Part shown: positions 43,217-52,207 of the stretch, piece after piece
How the letters are laid out: each line of letters starts with the position of its first letter
Position numbering within the stretch: position 1 is the stretch's first letter
Source: Veillonellaceae bacterium
GTDB taxonomy: Bacteria > Bacillota > Negativicutes > JAAYSF01
Length of the DNA: 64,000 nt
NCBI GenBank assembly: GCA_012523975.1
Contig: JAAYSF010000085.1
Coordinates: 20,590 to 84,589 of the forward strand
Direction: 5' to 3'
The notes under the pieces: generated by a model
The model's input: only the letters and a program-made list of their open reading frames with translations
Database searches by the model: none
What the model was told of the DNA's origin: nothing
Position numbers and translations under genes: made by a program

Positions 43217-45940
43217 TTACTTTTTTGTATATTCTATGATAGATTTACGTAAAGTGTCCTTCTTAACCGGTTTTGCGATATGGCTGTCACACCCGGCGTC
43301 CAAGCATTTTGCCACGTCACTGCTTAAGGCATAAACTGTTAAAGCTATTATTGGTATATGTTTCATACCCTCTTGCTTTTCTAGTTGCCGAATCTGTCTT
43401 ACGGCGGTATAACCGTCCATAACCGGCATTTGCATATCCATCAGGATAAGGTCGTACTGATTTGCTTTGAATTTGTTTACAGCCTCTTGACCGTTCTCAG
43501 CTGTTTGAATAGTGTAAGGGAGTTTTTTGAGAAATGCTTGAATCAGCATCCGGTTATCCGGGGAATCGTCAACCAATAAAATTTTCAGCCGCTTAACCTC
43601 TTCCGGCCCTACTGCCATTTCCTGTTCTTGCACCGGTAGCAAAGTTTTCGGGGTTTTCTCGAGCGCTAAAAGAATCATCTGGAGCAATTCGGCCCTTTTT
43701 ACCGGTTTTATCAGATAACCGTTAATGCCTAATTCAGCACACCTTGCCATGTCACCCCTACATGTGGTAGAAGTGATCATCATAATAGTAACACCGGCAT
43801 AACTTGGGTCATTCTTTATCCGCTCTGCAACCTCAAAACCATCCATCTCAGGCATGCAGGCATCTAATAAAACGAGTTTAATCGGATTACCTTGCTGATT
43901 TGCTTTACGCATCTCGGCCAATCCGGCCAATCCGCTCGCTGCTTCAATTATTTGCGCACCCCAGGTAAGTAATGTCTCGCGTAAAATCATCCGGTTAGTT
44001 TCGTTATCGTCAATAATTAATACCCGCAGACCCCTGACATCTTTGGCGCATGTTCTTAATGCTACTTTAGTTTCTTGGATAGTGAACGGAATGATGACGC
44101 GGAAAACACTTCCCTGCCCTACTATGCTATCTACTGTTATTGAGCCGCCAATTATTTGAACAATTCGCTTTGTAATTGCCAGGCCGAGACCTGTACCGCC
44201 ATAGCGGCGCGTAACTGAAGCGTCAACCTGGGTAAATGGGTCGAAGATCTCGTTTATCTTGTTAGCCGGAATGCCGATACCTGTATCTCGAACGGTAAAG
44301 GCAATTTCCTGTTTATTACCTGCTATCGGGCTGCAGCTTACCTCAAGCACCACCTCGCCTTTTTCCGTGAATTTAACGGCATTGCCTAACAAGTTGGAGA
44401 GTACCTGTCGCAAACGGCCGGCGTCACCCAGCAGATTTAAGGGTACGGTTGACTCAATCCGGCAAGCCAGCTCAATTCCTTTCTCATGCGCCCGAACGGC
44501 AAAAACCTCACAGGTTTTCTCGACAATCTCCTCTAAGTCAAAAGCACTATTATCTAATTCAAGATACCCTGTCTCGATTTTTGATAAGTCTAAGATGTCA
44601 TTAATAATACAAAGCAGGTTTTCACCGGCTGAGCGGAATACCCGTACATACTGCTCCTGCTCCGGCGTCAAATTTGTGTCCCACAATAGTTCAGCCATCC
44701 CGATAATTGCATTCATCGGCGTGCGGATTTCGTGACTCATGATTGCCAAGAACTGCGACTTAGCTACCGAGGCCGCCAGAGCAGCATCACGGGCACTGAC
44801 TAAATGACTGTTCACCTGGTGAAGCTCTTCGGTTTTTGCCTTAACCGTTTCAACCATGCTGTTATACGCCAAACATAATTCGCGCAGTTCCTCGGGCGCT
44901 TTGTCAATGATTTTCTGATCAACCCTATGATAATAGTCTCCTTGCTGCAGCGACTGTAAGCTGGCAATCAGCCCGGTAACCGAAGACTCTACCTTTTTCG
45001 ACAGCATTAACGTTATTGGTATCGACCCTAGCAAAATTGCCATAAAAATTACTATCATCGATGTTAAATCATTTTGAAACGGTCCGAAAACCTCTTCTTC
45101 GTCTACTTTGCCGACAAGCAGCCATTTTTGTCCCTCGAGCCAGCGATAAGCGCCGATTACCGTCTTGCCGCGATAGTCCTTATAAATGGCGACTCTTTCA
45201 TTAGAGTCTTCTTTACCAGGAAAAGTTCGAATATCTTGTTTCAGATTCATAATCGTTGTTTTTTCAACAATACCATCTTTAATTAATTGTGGAGTAAAGC
45301 GCGATTCGGTAAGGACAACTCCATCGCTATTAAGTAAAATAGTCTCACCTGTTTTGCCGGAACGAAAACTGCTGATGATAGCTTTAATTTTGTCTAATTT
45401 CACAGCCCCCAAGACAGCCCCTTTAAACTCGCCATCATCACCAAATACCGGTGAAGAAAAGATTACGACAGGTTCCCCAGCACCCGCTCCCGGAGATTCA
45501 TGCACCCCACTAATATAGTCGCGACCTTTTTTCGCCTCTTGGAAACTAGTGCGATCAGCGATATTCATGTTGATATACTGGCCTGTACCTTCAACTATCA
45601 GGTTACCGTTTTTATCGGCATAGCCGATATTAATAAAATCTTCGCGCGATCCCATATGGTTATAGATCCGCTCTTGAATAGCCGGCAAATCCTGTTCCTT
45701 AATATCCCTCCACCCGGCAACTGCCCTAATTTCGGCAGACCGCTCCTCGAACCAGCGGTTAATAGTCTGCTCCTGGATTGTAATAACGCTGTTAAGGCTG
45801 GAATAGATACTTTTTGTTGTATTAAGCAAGCTGTGATAAATGAAGATTGCCATAAGCAGAATACTTGGCAGCAGCACAAGTATCAGACCCCAAAGCCTCA
45901 GTTTTCCTCTTAATGTTTGTAAATTGAATATTTTGTTCAC
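43217..45940 (-). CDS. Hybrid sensor histidine kinase with two receiver domains
   Basis: 907 residues. Membrane helices at about 13-33 and 290-312 enclose a dCache-type sensor domain (about 40-285). HAMP (~315-370), coiled linker, HisKA (His in IMSHEIRTPMNAIIGMAEL, ~400), HATPase (LLGNAVKFTEKGE; GTGLGLAITKR), REC1 (~643-760; Asp in VLLDACMPEMDG) and REC2 (~785-905; Asp in LILMDMQMPVMDG). GTG start with AAGGGGCTGGG upstream. Heads the operon with Hpt and REC-GGDEF. External ligand unknown. Confidence 0.95.
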   Translation of the reverse strand: MNKIFNLQTLRGKLRLWGLILVLLPSILLMAIFIYHSLLNTTKSIYSSLNSVITIQEQTINRWFEERSAEIRAVAGWRDIKEQDLPAIQERIYNHMGSREDFINIGYADKNGNLIVEGTGQYINMNIADRTSFQEAKKGRDYISGVHESPGAGAGEPVVIFSSPVFGDDGEFKGAVLGAVKLDKIKAIISSFRSGKTGETILLNSDGVVLTESRFTPQLIKDGIVEKTTIMNLKQDIRTFPGKEDSNERVAIYKDYRGKTVIGAYRWLEGQKWLLVGKVDEEEVFGPFQNDLTSMIVIFMAILLGSIPITLMLSKKVESSVTGLIASLQSLQQGDYYHRVDQKIIDKAPEELRELCLAYNSMVETVKAKTEELHQVNSHLVSARDAALAASVAKSQFLAIMSHEIRTPMNAIIGMAELLWDTNLTPEQEQYVRVFRSAGENLLCIINDILDLSKIETGYLELDNSAFDLEEIVEKTCEVFAVRAHEKGIELACRIESTVPLNLLGDAGRLRQVLSNLLGNAVKFTEKGEVVLEVSCSPIAGNKQEIAFTVRDTGIGIPANKINEIFDPFTQVDASVTRRYGGTGLGLAITKRIVQIIGGSITVDSIVGQGSVFRVIIPFTIQETKVALRTCAKDVRGLRVLIIDDNETNRMILRETLLTWGAQIIEAASGLAGLAEMRKANQQGNPIKLVLLDACMPEMDGFEVAERIKNDPSYAGVTIMMITSTTCRGDMARCAELGINGYLIKPVKRAELLQMILLALEKTPKTLLPVQEQEMAVGPEEVKRLKILLVDDSPDNRMLIQAFLKKLPYTIQTAENGQEAVNKFKANQYDLILMDMQMPVMDGYTAVRQIRQLEKQEGMKHIPIIALTVYALSSDVAKCLDAGCDSHIAKPVKKDTLRKSIIEYTKK

Positions 45941-46020
45941 AATAATCCCAGCCCCTTACACAATCTTATGACACTTTAGCTTATGCAACTGGACAGGGTG
46001 TGTGTTACTGAGCTTAACGT

Positions 46021-46058
46021 AAAACAGGCTTACCACGGCAGCGCGATAAGCCTGTTTT
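46021..46058. terminator. Bidirectional terminator
   Basis: AAAACAGGCTTA ... TAAGCCTGTTTT, 12-base arms, 8 bases after the DUF2179 stop. Confidence 0.85.
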
Positions 46059-46065
46059 CGCATGA

Positions 46066-46590
46066 TTATTTACTTTTCATTTTATAGAAATGGCCGCCGC
46101 GGATATTCCGGGTATCAGATACTGTGACAAAAGCGTCGCCGTCCCATGTATAAACCATTTTTTCAAGTTTTTTCAATCGTTTCCTTTCGAGAGCAATTTC
46201 CAGCAAGTCGTAACAGCCCTCGCGGCCCTGGCATGGAAACAGCGTAACGCCAAACCCTTCCTGACGAAGATTCTCGGCAAAATCACTCGCATTTCTCCGG
46301 GTAATGACCCTCATTGTCAGATGACCAACAGCCAGTTTCTCTTCCAGCCATAGGCCGACAATATTGCCGGCTGAAAAACCGAAAGCGTAGAAAATAAGGC
46401 TAGTAATATCGTTTAGAGTATTGAAAATATATTTGAGTGCAACTATATAAATTAATACTTCGAAAAAGCCAATCGTGGCTGCGGCAAGTTTCTTGCCACG
46501 CATCAACATCAAGGTCCGTATCGTTGTCAAGCTTACGTCGGCTACTCTAGCAAAAAATACAATAAAATACCCAATATATCCTGTTTCCAT
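46066..46590 (-). CDS. DUF2179/UPF0316 family membrane protein
   Basis: 174 residues: three membrane helices (about 5-75) and a C-terminal DUF2179 domain (about 85-165; FGVTLFPCQGREGCYDLLEIALERK). Function unknown in general; these proteins may sense or transport a solute. It lies 15 bases downstream of the OpuC permease-binding protein gene in the same direction, so it is likely cotranscribed with the osmoprotectant transporter. Confidence 0.88.
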   Translation of the reverse strand: METGYIGYFIVFFARVADVSLTTIRTLMLMRGKKLAAATIGFFEVLIYIVALKYIFNTLNDITSLIFYAFGFSAGNIVGLWLEEKLAVGHLTMRVITRRNASDFAENLRQEGFGVTLFPCQGREGCYDLLEIALERKRLKKLEKMVYTWDGDAFVTVSDTRNIRGGHFYKMKSK

Positions 46591-46604
46591 TTATTTTACA
46601 TTCC

Positions 46605-48158
46605 TTATTTAATCAAACCATTGGCTTTTAACCATGCCCTGGCTACTACCTTAGGATCTTTTTTCTCTAAATCAACCTGGGCATTCAGGGCTGCCATTTC
46701 CTTATCATTAAGCTTACCCGCCAATGAATTAAGGGCGTCAGCTATTTCAGGATATTTTGCTAAAGTATCCGCTCTGACTACAGGTGCGGCATAATAGGGC
46801 GGAAAGAAGTGTTTGTCGTCTTCTAGCACACGCAAATTGAAGGCTATTATTCTGCCATCCGTTGCAAAAGCATCAATTACGTCGACCTTGCCGTCGCGTA
46901 CTGCGGCATAGGTTAACCCTGGATCCATACCGCTTGTACTTTTGAAATCTATATTGTAAGTCTTTTGCAGGCCTTTATAGCCGTCCGAACGTTCCAAGAA
47001 TTCCTGCGTACTGCCTAAAGTCAGATTAGGCGCTTTTTGAGCCAAATCGCTAAAGGTTTTGATTCCTAAAGCGGCTGCCCTATCATCTCGCATACTTAAG
47101 GTATAAGTATTATTAAAACCAAACGGCTTGAGCCAAATTAAACCTTTCTGTTCTTCATAAATTTGCTTAACCTTCTCATAAACGGCCTCCGGATCACTCG
47201 TCATTGACTCGCCCAATATATTAATCAGCGCAGTGCCTGTATATTCGGCATATATATGGATATCGCCACGCTCGATTGCCTGGGCTACTACACTGGTTCC
47301 GCCTAAAAATGGTTTGGTGCCTACTGTAAGACCAGTTTTATCCTCAATAACGTATTCCATCATATGCACTAAAATATCTTGCTCGCTGAAGTTTTTGCCG
47401 CCGATGATTATCTGCTGTTTATCACCGCCGAATAAGGTGCATCCAACTAGCATGGTCGTTATGAAACAAACAAGTAATAACCAACAGAATTTGTTCACTA
47501 CGATTGCTGCCCCCCCTTTTGCTCTTAGTCCTTGCGGGGTTACAGATTTTTCTACCCATTTAAGGCCGTAGTCAAAGACCAATGCCAATAGCGCCGAAGG
47601 TATCGCGCCGGCCAAAATCAATTGCGGGTTAGCCATTGATATGCCGCGGAAAATTAAATCACCAAGCCCGCCTGCGCCGATAAGCGCCGCCAGCGTTGCC
47701 ACCCCAACAAGCAGAACGGTAGCGGTACGGACGCCAGCCATAATAATCGGCAAGGCCAGCGGCAACTGAACCATGAATAGCACCTGCCACTGTGTCATAC
47801 CCATACCCGTTCCGGCCTCTACTGAAGCGCGGTCAACGCCCAGAATCCCGGTATAAGTATTACGCAGAACAGGCAGTAAACCATACACCGTCAAAGCCAC
47901 AATTGCAGGGATTGGACCGATCCCCAACAGGGGAATCATAAAACCTAACAGCGCCAAACTCGGTATTGTTTGGAACATCGCGGCTATACCAATTACAAAT
48001 TCAGCTAAACTTTGATATCTCGTCAGAAATACTCCTAAGGGTATTGCAATGAGATTGGCCAGAATCAGTGATATTACGGTAAGCTCAATATGCTGCATTG
48101 AGGCCAGCATAATATCGTCCCAGCGAGCTTGAAATAGTTCCAGTAAGTTTGTTTCCAA
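46605..48158 (-). CDS. Osmoprotectant ABC transporter permease fused to substrate-binding domain
   Basis: 517 residues. N-terminal permease (about 1-215; LIANLIAIPLGVFLTRYQS, EAA loop SVEAGTGMGMTQWQVLFMVQLPLALP) joined to a membrane span (FCWLLLVCFITTMLVGC, ~222-240) and a ProX/OpuAC-like binding domain (~250-517; GGKNFSEQDILVHMMEYVIE). The fused form of OpuCB and OpuCC imports glycine betaine, choline or carnitine. A TTG start has AAAGGGG upstream. Partner of the ATPase at 48180. Confidence 0.93.
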   Translation of the reverse strand: METNLLELFQARWDDIMLASMQHIELTVISLILANLIAIPLGVFLTRYQSLAEFVIGIAAMFQTIPSLALLGFMIPLLGIGPIPAIVALTVYGLLPVLRNTYTGILGVDRASVEAGTGMGMTQWQVLFMVQLPLALPIIMAGVRTATVLLVGVATLAALIGAGGLGDLIFRGISMANPQLILAGAIPSALLALVFDYGLKWVEKSVTPQGLRAKGGAAIVVNKFCWLLLVCFITTMLVGCTLFGGDKQQIIIGGKNFSEQDILVHMMEYVIEDKTGLTVGTKPFLGGTSVVAQAIERGDIHIYAEYTGTALINILGESMTSDPEAVYEKVKQIYEEQKGLIWLKPFGFNNTYTLSMRDDRAAALGIKTFSDLAQKAPNLTLGSTQEFLERSDGYKGLQKTYNIDFKSTSGMDPGLTYAAVRDGKVDVIDAFATDGRIIAFNLRVLEDDKHFFPPYYAAPVVRADTLAKYPEIADALNSLAGKLNDKEMAALNAQVDLEKKDPKVVARAWLKANGLIK

Positions 48159-48179
48159 AATTGCCGCCCCTTTCGCTTG

Positions 48180-49304
48180 CTATGTAATGGCATCTCCCAA
48201 TTGCTCGGCCATAACATCTACCAAACTTGCCCGGGTTATAACCCCCAATAGTCTATTCTGGTCATTTATTACCGGCAGAGCTGCGATTCTGTGCTCCCGA
48301 ATCAATGCAATGGCCTCGCTCAAATTCTGATTAACATTAACAACTGCAACATCAGGCCTGAGAATATCCTTTAAAGTAATGTTTTCTTCGAAATAATGAT
48401 GCTGGACATCCCAGACTGTCGCACGCCCAAGCAGCGTATTGGTTCTGTCCACGACCAACAGTGTATCGACTTTCTGGCGCCGCATCTGCATTATGGCTTC
48501 GGCCAAACCACGATTTGGTCCGGTAACAATCGGTTTAACCATTATTTCGGCAATGGTAGGCATTGTCCCAACTTCATTCAGCCGATTCTCGCCGATAAAA
48601 CTGCGAACAAAATCATTAGCCGGATGCCTTAAAATATGTTCCGGGGTGTCTAACTGGACAATTTTCCCTTTGCTCATAATACAAATACGGTTAGCAATCT
48701 TTATTGCTTCATCAATATCATGGGTTACAAAGACAATGGTCTTTTGAATGGTGTCCTGCAGCCTTACCAGCTCGTCCTGTAATTGCTCCCGGCTAATCGG
48801 ATCAAGCGCGCTGAAGGGCTCATCCATGAGTATTATTGCTGGGTCAGCGGCCATCGCTCTAACCACCCCTACCCGTTGTTGCTGTCCTCCGCTCAACTCA
48901 TGCGGATACCGCTGAGCATAAGTGTCGGGGTCAAGATTAATCAGCTGCAAAAGCTCTTTTACCCGCTGCATATAACGGTTTTTATCCCACTTTTTAAGTT
49001 TAGGAACGAGCGCAATATTATCGGCTATTGTCATATGCGGTAGAAGGCCGATATGCTGAATTACATAGCCAATATTCCGGCGGAGTTCAACCGTGTTTTC
49101 CTGGCTGATATCTTTACCATTAACAAAAATTTTACCGGAGGATGGTTCATTCATCCGGTTAATCATTCGCATCGTAGTTGTTTTACCGCAGCCACTGGGC
49201 CCGATCAGTACCAACAATTCGCCTTGTTTGATATCAAGGTTGATGTTATCTAAGGCTTGAAAACCATCTTCGTATACTTTAGATACATTTTCAAAACGAA
49301 TCAT
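48180..49304 (-). CDS. opuCA: Osmoprotectant ABC transporter ATP-binding protein
   Basis: 374 residues. Walker A GPSGCGKTTTM, signature LSGGQQQRVGVVRA, Walker B AIILMDEPFSALDP, H-loop VTHDIDEAI; C-terminal CBS pair (~250-370) that in OpuA-type systems senses ionic strength. Powers uptake of osmoprotectants with the fused permease downstream (21-base gap). Start ATG with AAAGGGGTG upstream. First gene of the operon. Confidence 0.95.
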   Translation of the reverse strand: MIRFENVSKVYEDGFQALDNINLDIKQGELLVLIGPSGCGKTTTMRMINRMNEPSSGKIFVNGKDISQENTVELRRNIGYVIQHIGLLPHMTIADNIALVPKLKKWDKNRYMQRVKELLQLINLDPDTYAQRYPHELSGGQQQRVGVVRAMAADPAIILMDEPFSALDPISREQLQDELVRLQDTIQKTIVFVTHDIDEAIKIANRICIMSKGKIVQLDTPEHILRHPANDFVRSFIGENRLNEVGTMPTIAEIMVKPIVTGPNRGLAEAIMQMRRQKVDTLLVVDRTNTLLGRATVWDVQHHYFEENITLKDILRPDVAVVNVNQNLSEAIALIREHRIAALPVINDQNRLLGVITRASLVDVMAEQLGDAIT

Positions 49305-49384
49305 GGTGACACCCCTTTAAGCAAAAATCCATGCTATTTTTGTAGCATTCCCAAATTTGCTTATATCTTTCACCTAGATTTCGT

Positions 49385-49429
49385 AAAAAAAAAACGCCGC
49401 TTTCCTGCTTCATCAGCGAAAAACGACGG
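49385..49429 (-). terminator. Terminator after fabH
   Basis: CGTCG-tTTTTC ... GGAAAgCGGCG stem with one wobble pair, followed on the minus strand by ten T residues; starts 19 bases after the fabH stop. Confidence 0.75.
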
Positions 49430-49448
49430 TTTGATACAAAAGCATATT

Positions 49449-50441
49449 CTATTTATTCCACCTAATTACGCTTGAACCCCAAGTTAAGCCGCCCCCGAAA
49501 CCAACCATAACAACAACATCGCCTTTTTTAATCCGGCCGCTTTTTACGCCTTCATCAAGGGCAATCGGAATGGATGCGGCAGAAGTATTACCATACTTGT
49601 CAACATTAACGACAACTTTATCCATAGGCAAACCAAGCCGCTTAGCCGCAGACTGAATTATCCGCATGTTAGCCTGGTGCGGCACCAGGTATGTAACGTC
49701 CTTTGGTTCCATTCCGGCATTTTCAAGAGCCTTATTGGCGGCTTCCCCCATTACCTTAACAGCAAACTTAAAAACCTCGTTGCCATTCATATGAATAAAG
49801 TGAGCCCGCTCTGCTACTGTTTTTTCTGAAGCCGGCTGGCGCGAACCCCCTGCAGGCACCTTCAAAAGGTCACCGCCGGCGCCATCTGCCCCTAAATAAG
49901 CGCCGAGAATGCCATAGCCAGGTTCAGTCTCTCCTAATACGACTGCTCCGGCGCCATCGCCGAATAAAATCGCAGTATTGCGATCGCTCCAGTCGGTAAT
50001 TTTCGAAAGCGTTTCCGCTCCAATAACAAGTACCTTTTTATAAGTTCCCGACTTAATAAACGTACTGCCGGTTATAAGCCCATAAATAAAGCCTGAACAC
50101 ACAGCCGTAAGGTCAAAGGCTGCCGCATTATAGGCTTTTAGATTATCCTGCACTATGCAAGCGACCGAGGGAAATACCATATCGGGCGAAACGGTTCCGA
50201 CAATTATCAGGTCAATTTCTTCAGCCTTTACTCCTGCATCAAGCAATGCAAGTTCAGCCGCTTTAGTCGCTAAATCGGATGAAGCCTGACCTTCGGCGGC
50301 CACCCGCCGCTCGCGAATGCCTGTCCGTTCAACAATCCAAGCATCAGATGTATCAAACATTTTTTCTAAGTCATAATTTGTAACAATCTTTTCCGGCACA
50401 TACGAGCCAATTCCTAAAATTCCTACTGACTTTTCAATCAT
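49449..50441 (-). CDS. fabH: Beta-ketoacyl-ACP synthase III
   Basis: 330 residues. Condenses acetyl-CoA (or branched acyl-CoA) with malonyl-ACP to begin fatty acid synthesis. Catalytic Cys in LTAVCSGFIYGL, His in VPHQANMRI, Asn in GNTSAASIP; ERTGIRERRVA near the N-terminus is the CoA-binding part. Monocistronic, away from other fab genes, so it may be a second copy for a special acyl product. Start ATG with GAGAGGTGG upstream. Confidence 0.95.
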   Translation of the reverse strand: MIEKSVGILGIGSYVPEKIVTNYDLEKMFDTSDAWIVERTGIRERRVAAEGQASSDLATKAAELALLDAGVKAEEIDLIIVGTVSPDMVFPSVACIVQDNLKAYNAAAFDLTAVCSGFIYGLITGSTFIKSGTYKKVLVIGAETLSKITDWSDRNTAILFGDGAGAVVLGETEPGYGILGAYLGADGAGGDLLKVPAGGSRQPASEKTVAERAHFIHMNGNEVFKFAVKVMGEAANKALENAGMEPKDVTYLVPHQANMRIIQSAAKRLGLPMDKVVVNVDKYGNTSAASIPIALDEGVKSGRIKKGDVVVMVGFGGGLTWGSSVIRWNK

Positions 50442-50468
50442 TTACGGCCACCTCTCGAACACTTTCTA

Positions 50469-50498
50469 TTATTATCAATATTACCAAATGGTCGTCAA
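50469..50498 (-). promoter_or_regulatory. Possible fabH promoter
   Basis: -35 TTGACG (50493-50498), 18-base spacer, -10 TAATAA (50469-50474). No FapR-like palindrome is seen over it. Confidence 0.4.
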
Positions 50499-50570
50499 AC
50501 TAATCTCGATTTACGCTTACTAAATCTTAAAGCCGTCATTCCAAGCTCATTAATACAGAGGCAAGTCGAT

Positions 50571-50600
50571 TTGATTAAATAGTGCGACAATCACTATAAT
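50571..50600 (+). promoter_or_regulatory. Promoter for the GltB-like pair
   Basis: -35 TTGATT (50571-50576), 18-base spacer, -10 TATAAT (50595-50600). Confidence 0.55.
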
Positions 50601-50770
50601 ACAGTAAATTTGGCCTTAAGTCCACATTAAATAAACATGTCTACATTACCTATGAGATGCAGCACTGCGCCGCTTAAACTGAATTTGGCATTCCATCTCA
50701 AAGGCGGATTTAAACCTTATTTAAAGCGGAATACTATTCTCAATAAAGCCTATCGAGGATAACTAATTGT

Positions 50771-52180
50771 ATGCAACTAATTATAACTAATTCACAGTTC
50801 TTGCTGTTCTTGATTACAATACTGATTTCTATGCTGATAGCCTTAATACTCTTGGCTAAGCCACTTTTACGTTATATTGTAACTCGCGTTACCAATGATG
50901 CAATGGCCAAACTGTTATCAGATGACTATGACCAGAATCTTGCCGAGCTACTTCCATCATTAAAGCGATATTCAATTTTAAATTTACTTGAAATGAGTTT
51001 ACGTGCCGAAAGCGGAAAAATCGTAGGCCGCCCCTTAGGTTCGCCAAAGCATTTTTTCGGCTATGATAACTTAATGTTCTCCCCTCGGCAAATGACTAAA
51101 TTATCCCTACCTGAAAATGCCCAAATAGATATGAGTGTGACAATCGGCCCAAATGCAAAAAAACCGCTTACCATAAAGATCCCGCTGATGATTGGTGCCA
51201 TGTCCTATGGTTCGGGTCTGAGTGAGGAGGCAAAACTTGCTTTGGCCAAAGCAGCAAAAGCAGTGCAAACCGCTATCTGCTCTGGTGAAGGGCCTTTCTT
51301 GCCCGAGGAACCGAAAGAGGCCGGAAAGTTTATCTTGCAAATTTGCCGCTGGTCATGGGGCTTGAGAACCGACCAAGAGATAGCATCAGCCAATATGTTG
51401 GAAGTTCAGATGGGGCAAGGAGCAGACCTAGGAACAGCTCGCATCGCGGCCGAAGAACTCGATGGCAGAGCACGTATACTAGGTAACTTAGCTCCCGGCG
51501 AACCGGCGATAGCCCTTCCGGCCCCCCCCGGAGTTAAAACTCCTGAAGACTGGCCTATGTTCATGAGCAATCTGCGACAAAGGGCTAATGGTATTCCTAT
51601 CGCCCTAAAAATCATGGCTACCGACCGCCTCGAAGAAGAATTAGCTGTTGCCGTGGATTTAGGTTTTGATGCTGTCGTTATAGATGGTTCCCAGGGTGGG
51701 TCCCATGCAACAGCGCCAACTAAACAAGATGATTTTGGCATAACTAGTTTTCATTCCCTGATTAGGGCAAGGCGATATTTGAAAGACACCCAGATTAGTT
51801 TAATCGTAGCTGGTGGATATTTTACGCCAGGCCAGTGTCTTAAAGCCCTGGCCTTAGGAGCGGATGCCATTTATTTGGGCACTGTTCCCCTGTTAGCCCT
51901 TGTGCATAACCAAATCACAAAAGTAACCCCGTGGGAGCCGCCTACCACGCTAGTATATTATACCTCTCCAACCAAAACACTGCTTGATGTTGACCAAGCT
52001 ACGCTCAGTGTAGCAAACGTATTGACCTCTATGGTTTTAGAGATGGAGGAGGCAATGCGCGCCTTGGGAAAATCTTCTTTAAATGAGCTTGGTCCTGATG
52101 ATCTTGTCGCTCTTGATCCCCTTACTGCCGATATTACGGGAGTGAAGCTTGTTTCTGATCCACTGAATAACCAAAAATAG
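50771..52180 (+). CDS. Membrane-anchored FMN-binding glutamate synthase-like protein, copy 1
   Basis: 469 residues. One N-terminal membrane helix (LFLITILISMLIALILLAKP), then the GltB central FMN barrel: IPLMIGAMSYGSGLSEEAK, SGEGPFLPEE, IALPAPPGVKTPEDW, IDGSQGGSHATAP, GADAIYLGTVPLLAL. No glutaminase domain. The cysteine cluster that binds [3Fe-4S] in glutamate synthase is absent; only CRW near residue 195 remains. Probably a flavin oxidoreductase with unknown substrate. It has a close paralogue directly downstream (27-base gap). Start ATG; GAGGATA is 12 bases upstream. Confidence 0.82.
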   Translation: MQLIITNSQFLLFLITILISMLIALILLAKPLLRYIVTRVTNDAMAKLLSDDYDQNLAELLPSLKRYSILNLLEMSLRAESGKIVGRPLGSPKHFFGYDNLMFSPRQMTKLSLPENAQIDMSVTIGPNAKKPLTIKIPLMIGAMSYGSGLSEEAKLALAKAAKAVQTAICSGEGPFLPEEPKEAGKFILQICRWSWGLRTDQEIASANMLEVQMGQGADLGTARIAAEELDGRARILGNLAPGEPAIALPAPPGVKTPEDWPMFMSNLRQRANGIPIALKIMATDRLEEELAVAVDLGFDAVVIDGSQGGSHATAPTKQDDFGITSFHSLIRARRYLKDTQISLIVAGGYFTPGQCLKALALGADAIYLGTVPLLALVHNQITKVTPWEPPTTLVYYTSPTKTLLDVDQATLSVANVLTSMVLEMEEAMRALGKSSLNELGPDDLVALDPLTADITGVKLVSDPLNNQK

Positions 52181-52207
52181 CTACAAAATACTCTGAGGAT
52201 AATTAAT

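Larger units (their letters stand above)
50442..50770. other. 329-base gap with two divergent promoters
   Basis: No gene seen. It holds a probable fabH promoter on the minus strand and one for the GltB-like pair on the plus strand, which leaves a leader of about 160 bases before 50771 without a clear terminator or known riboswitch. Confidence 0.6.
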
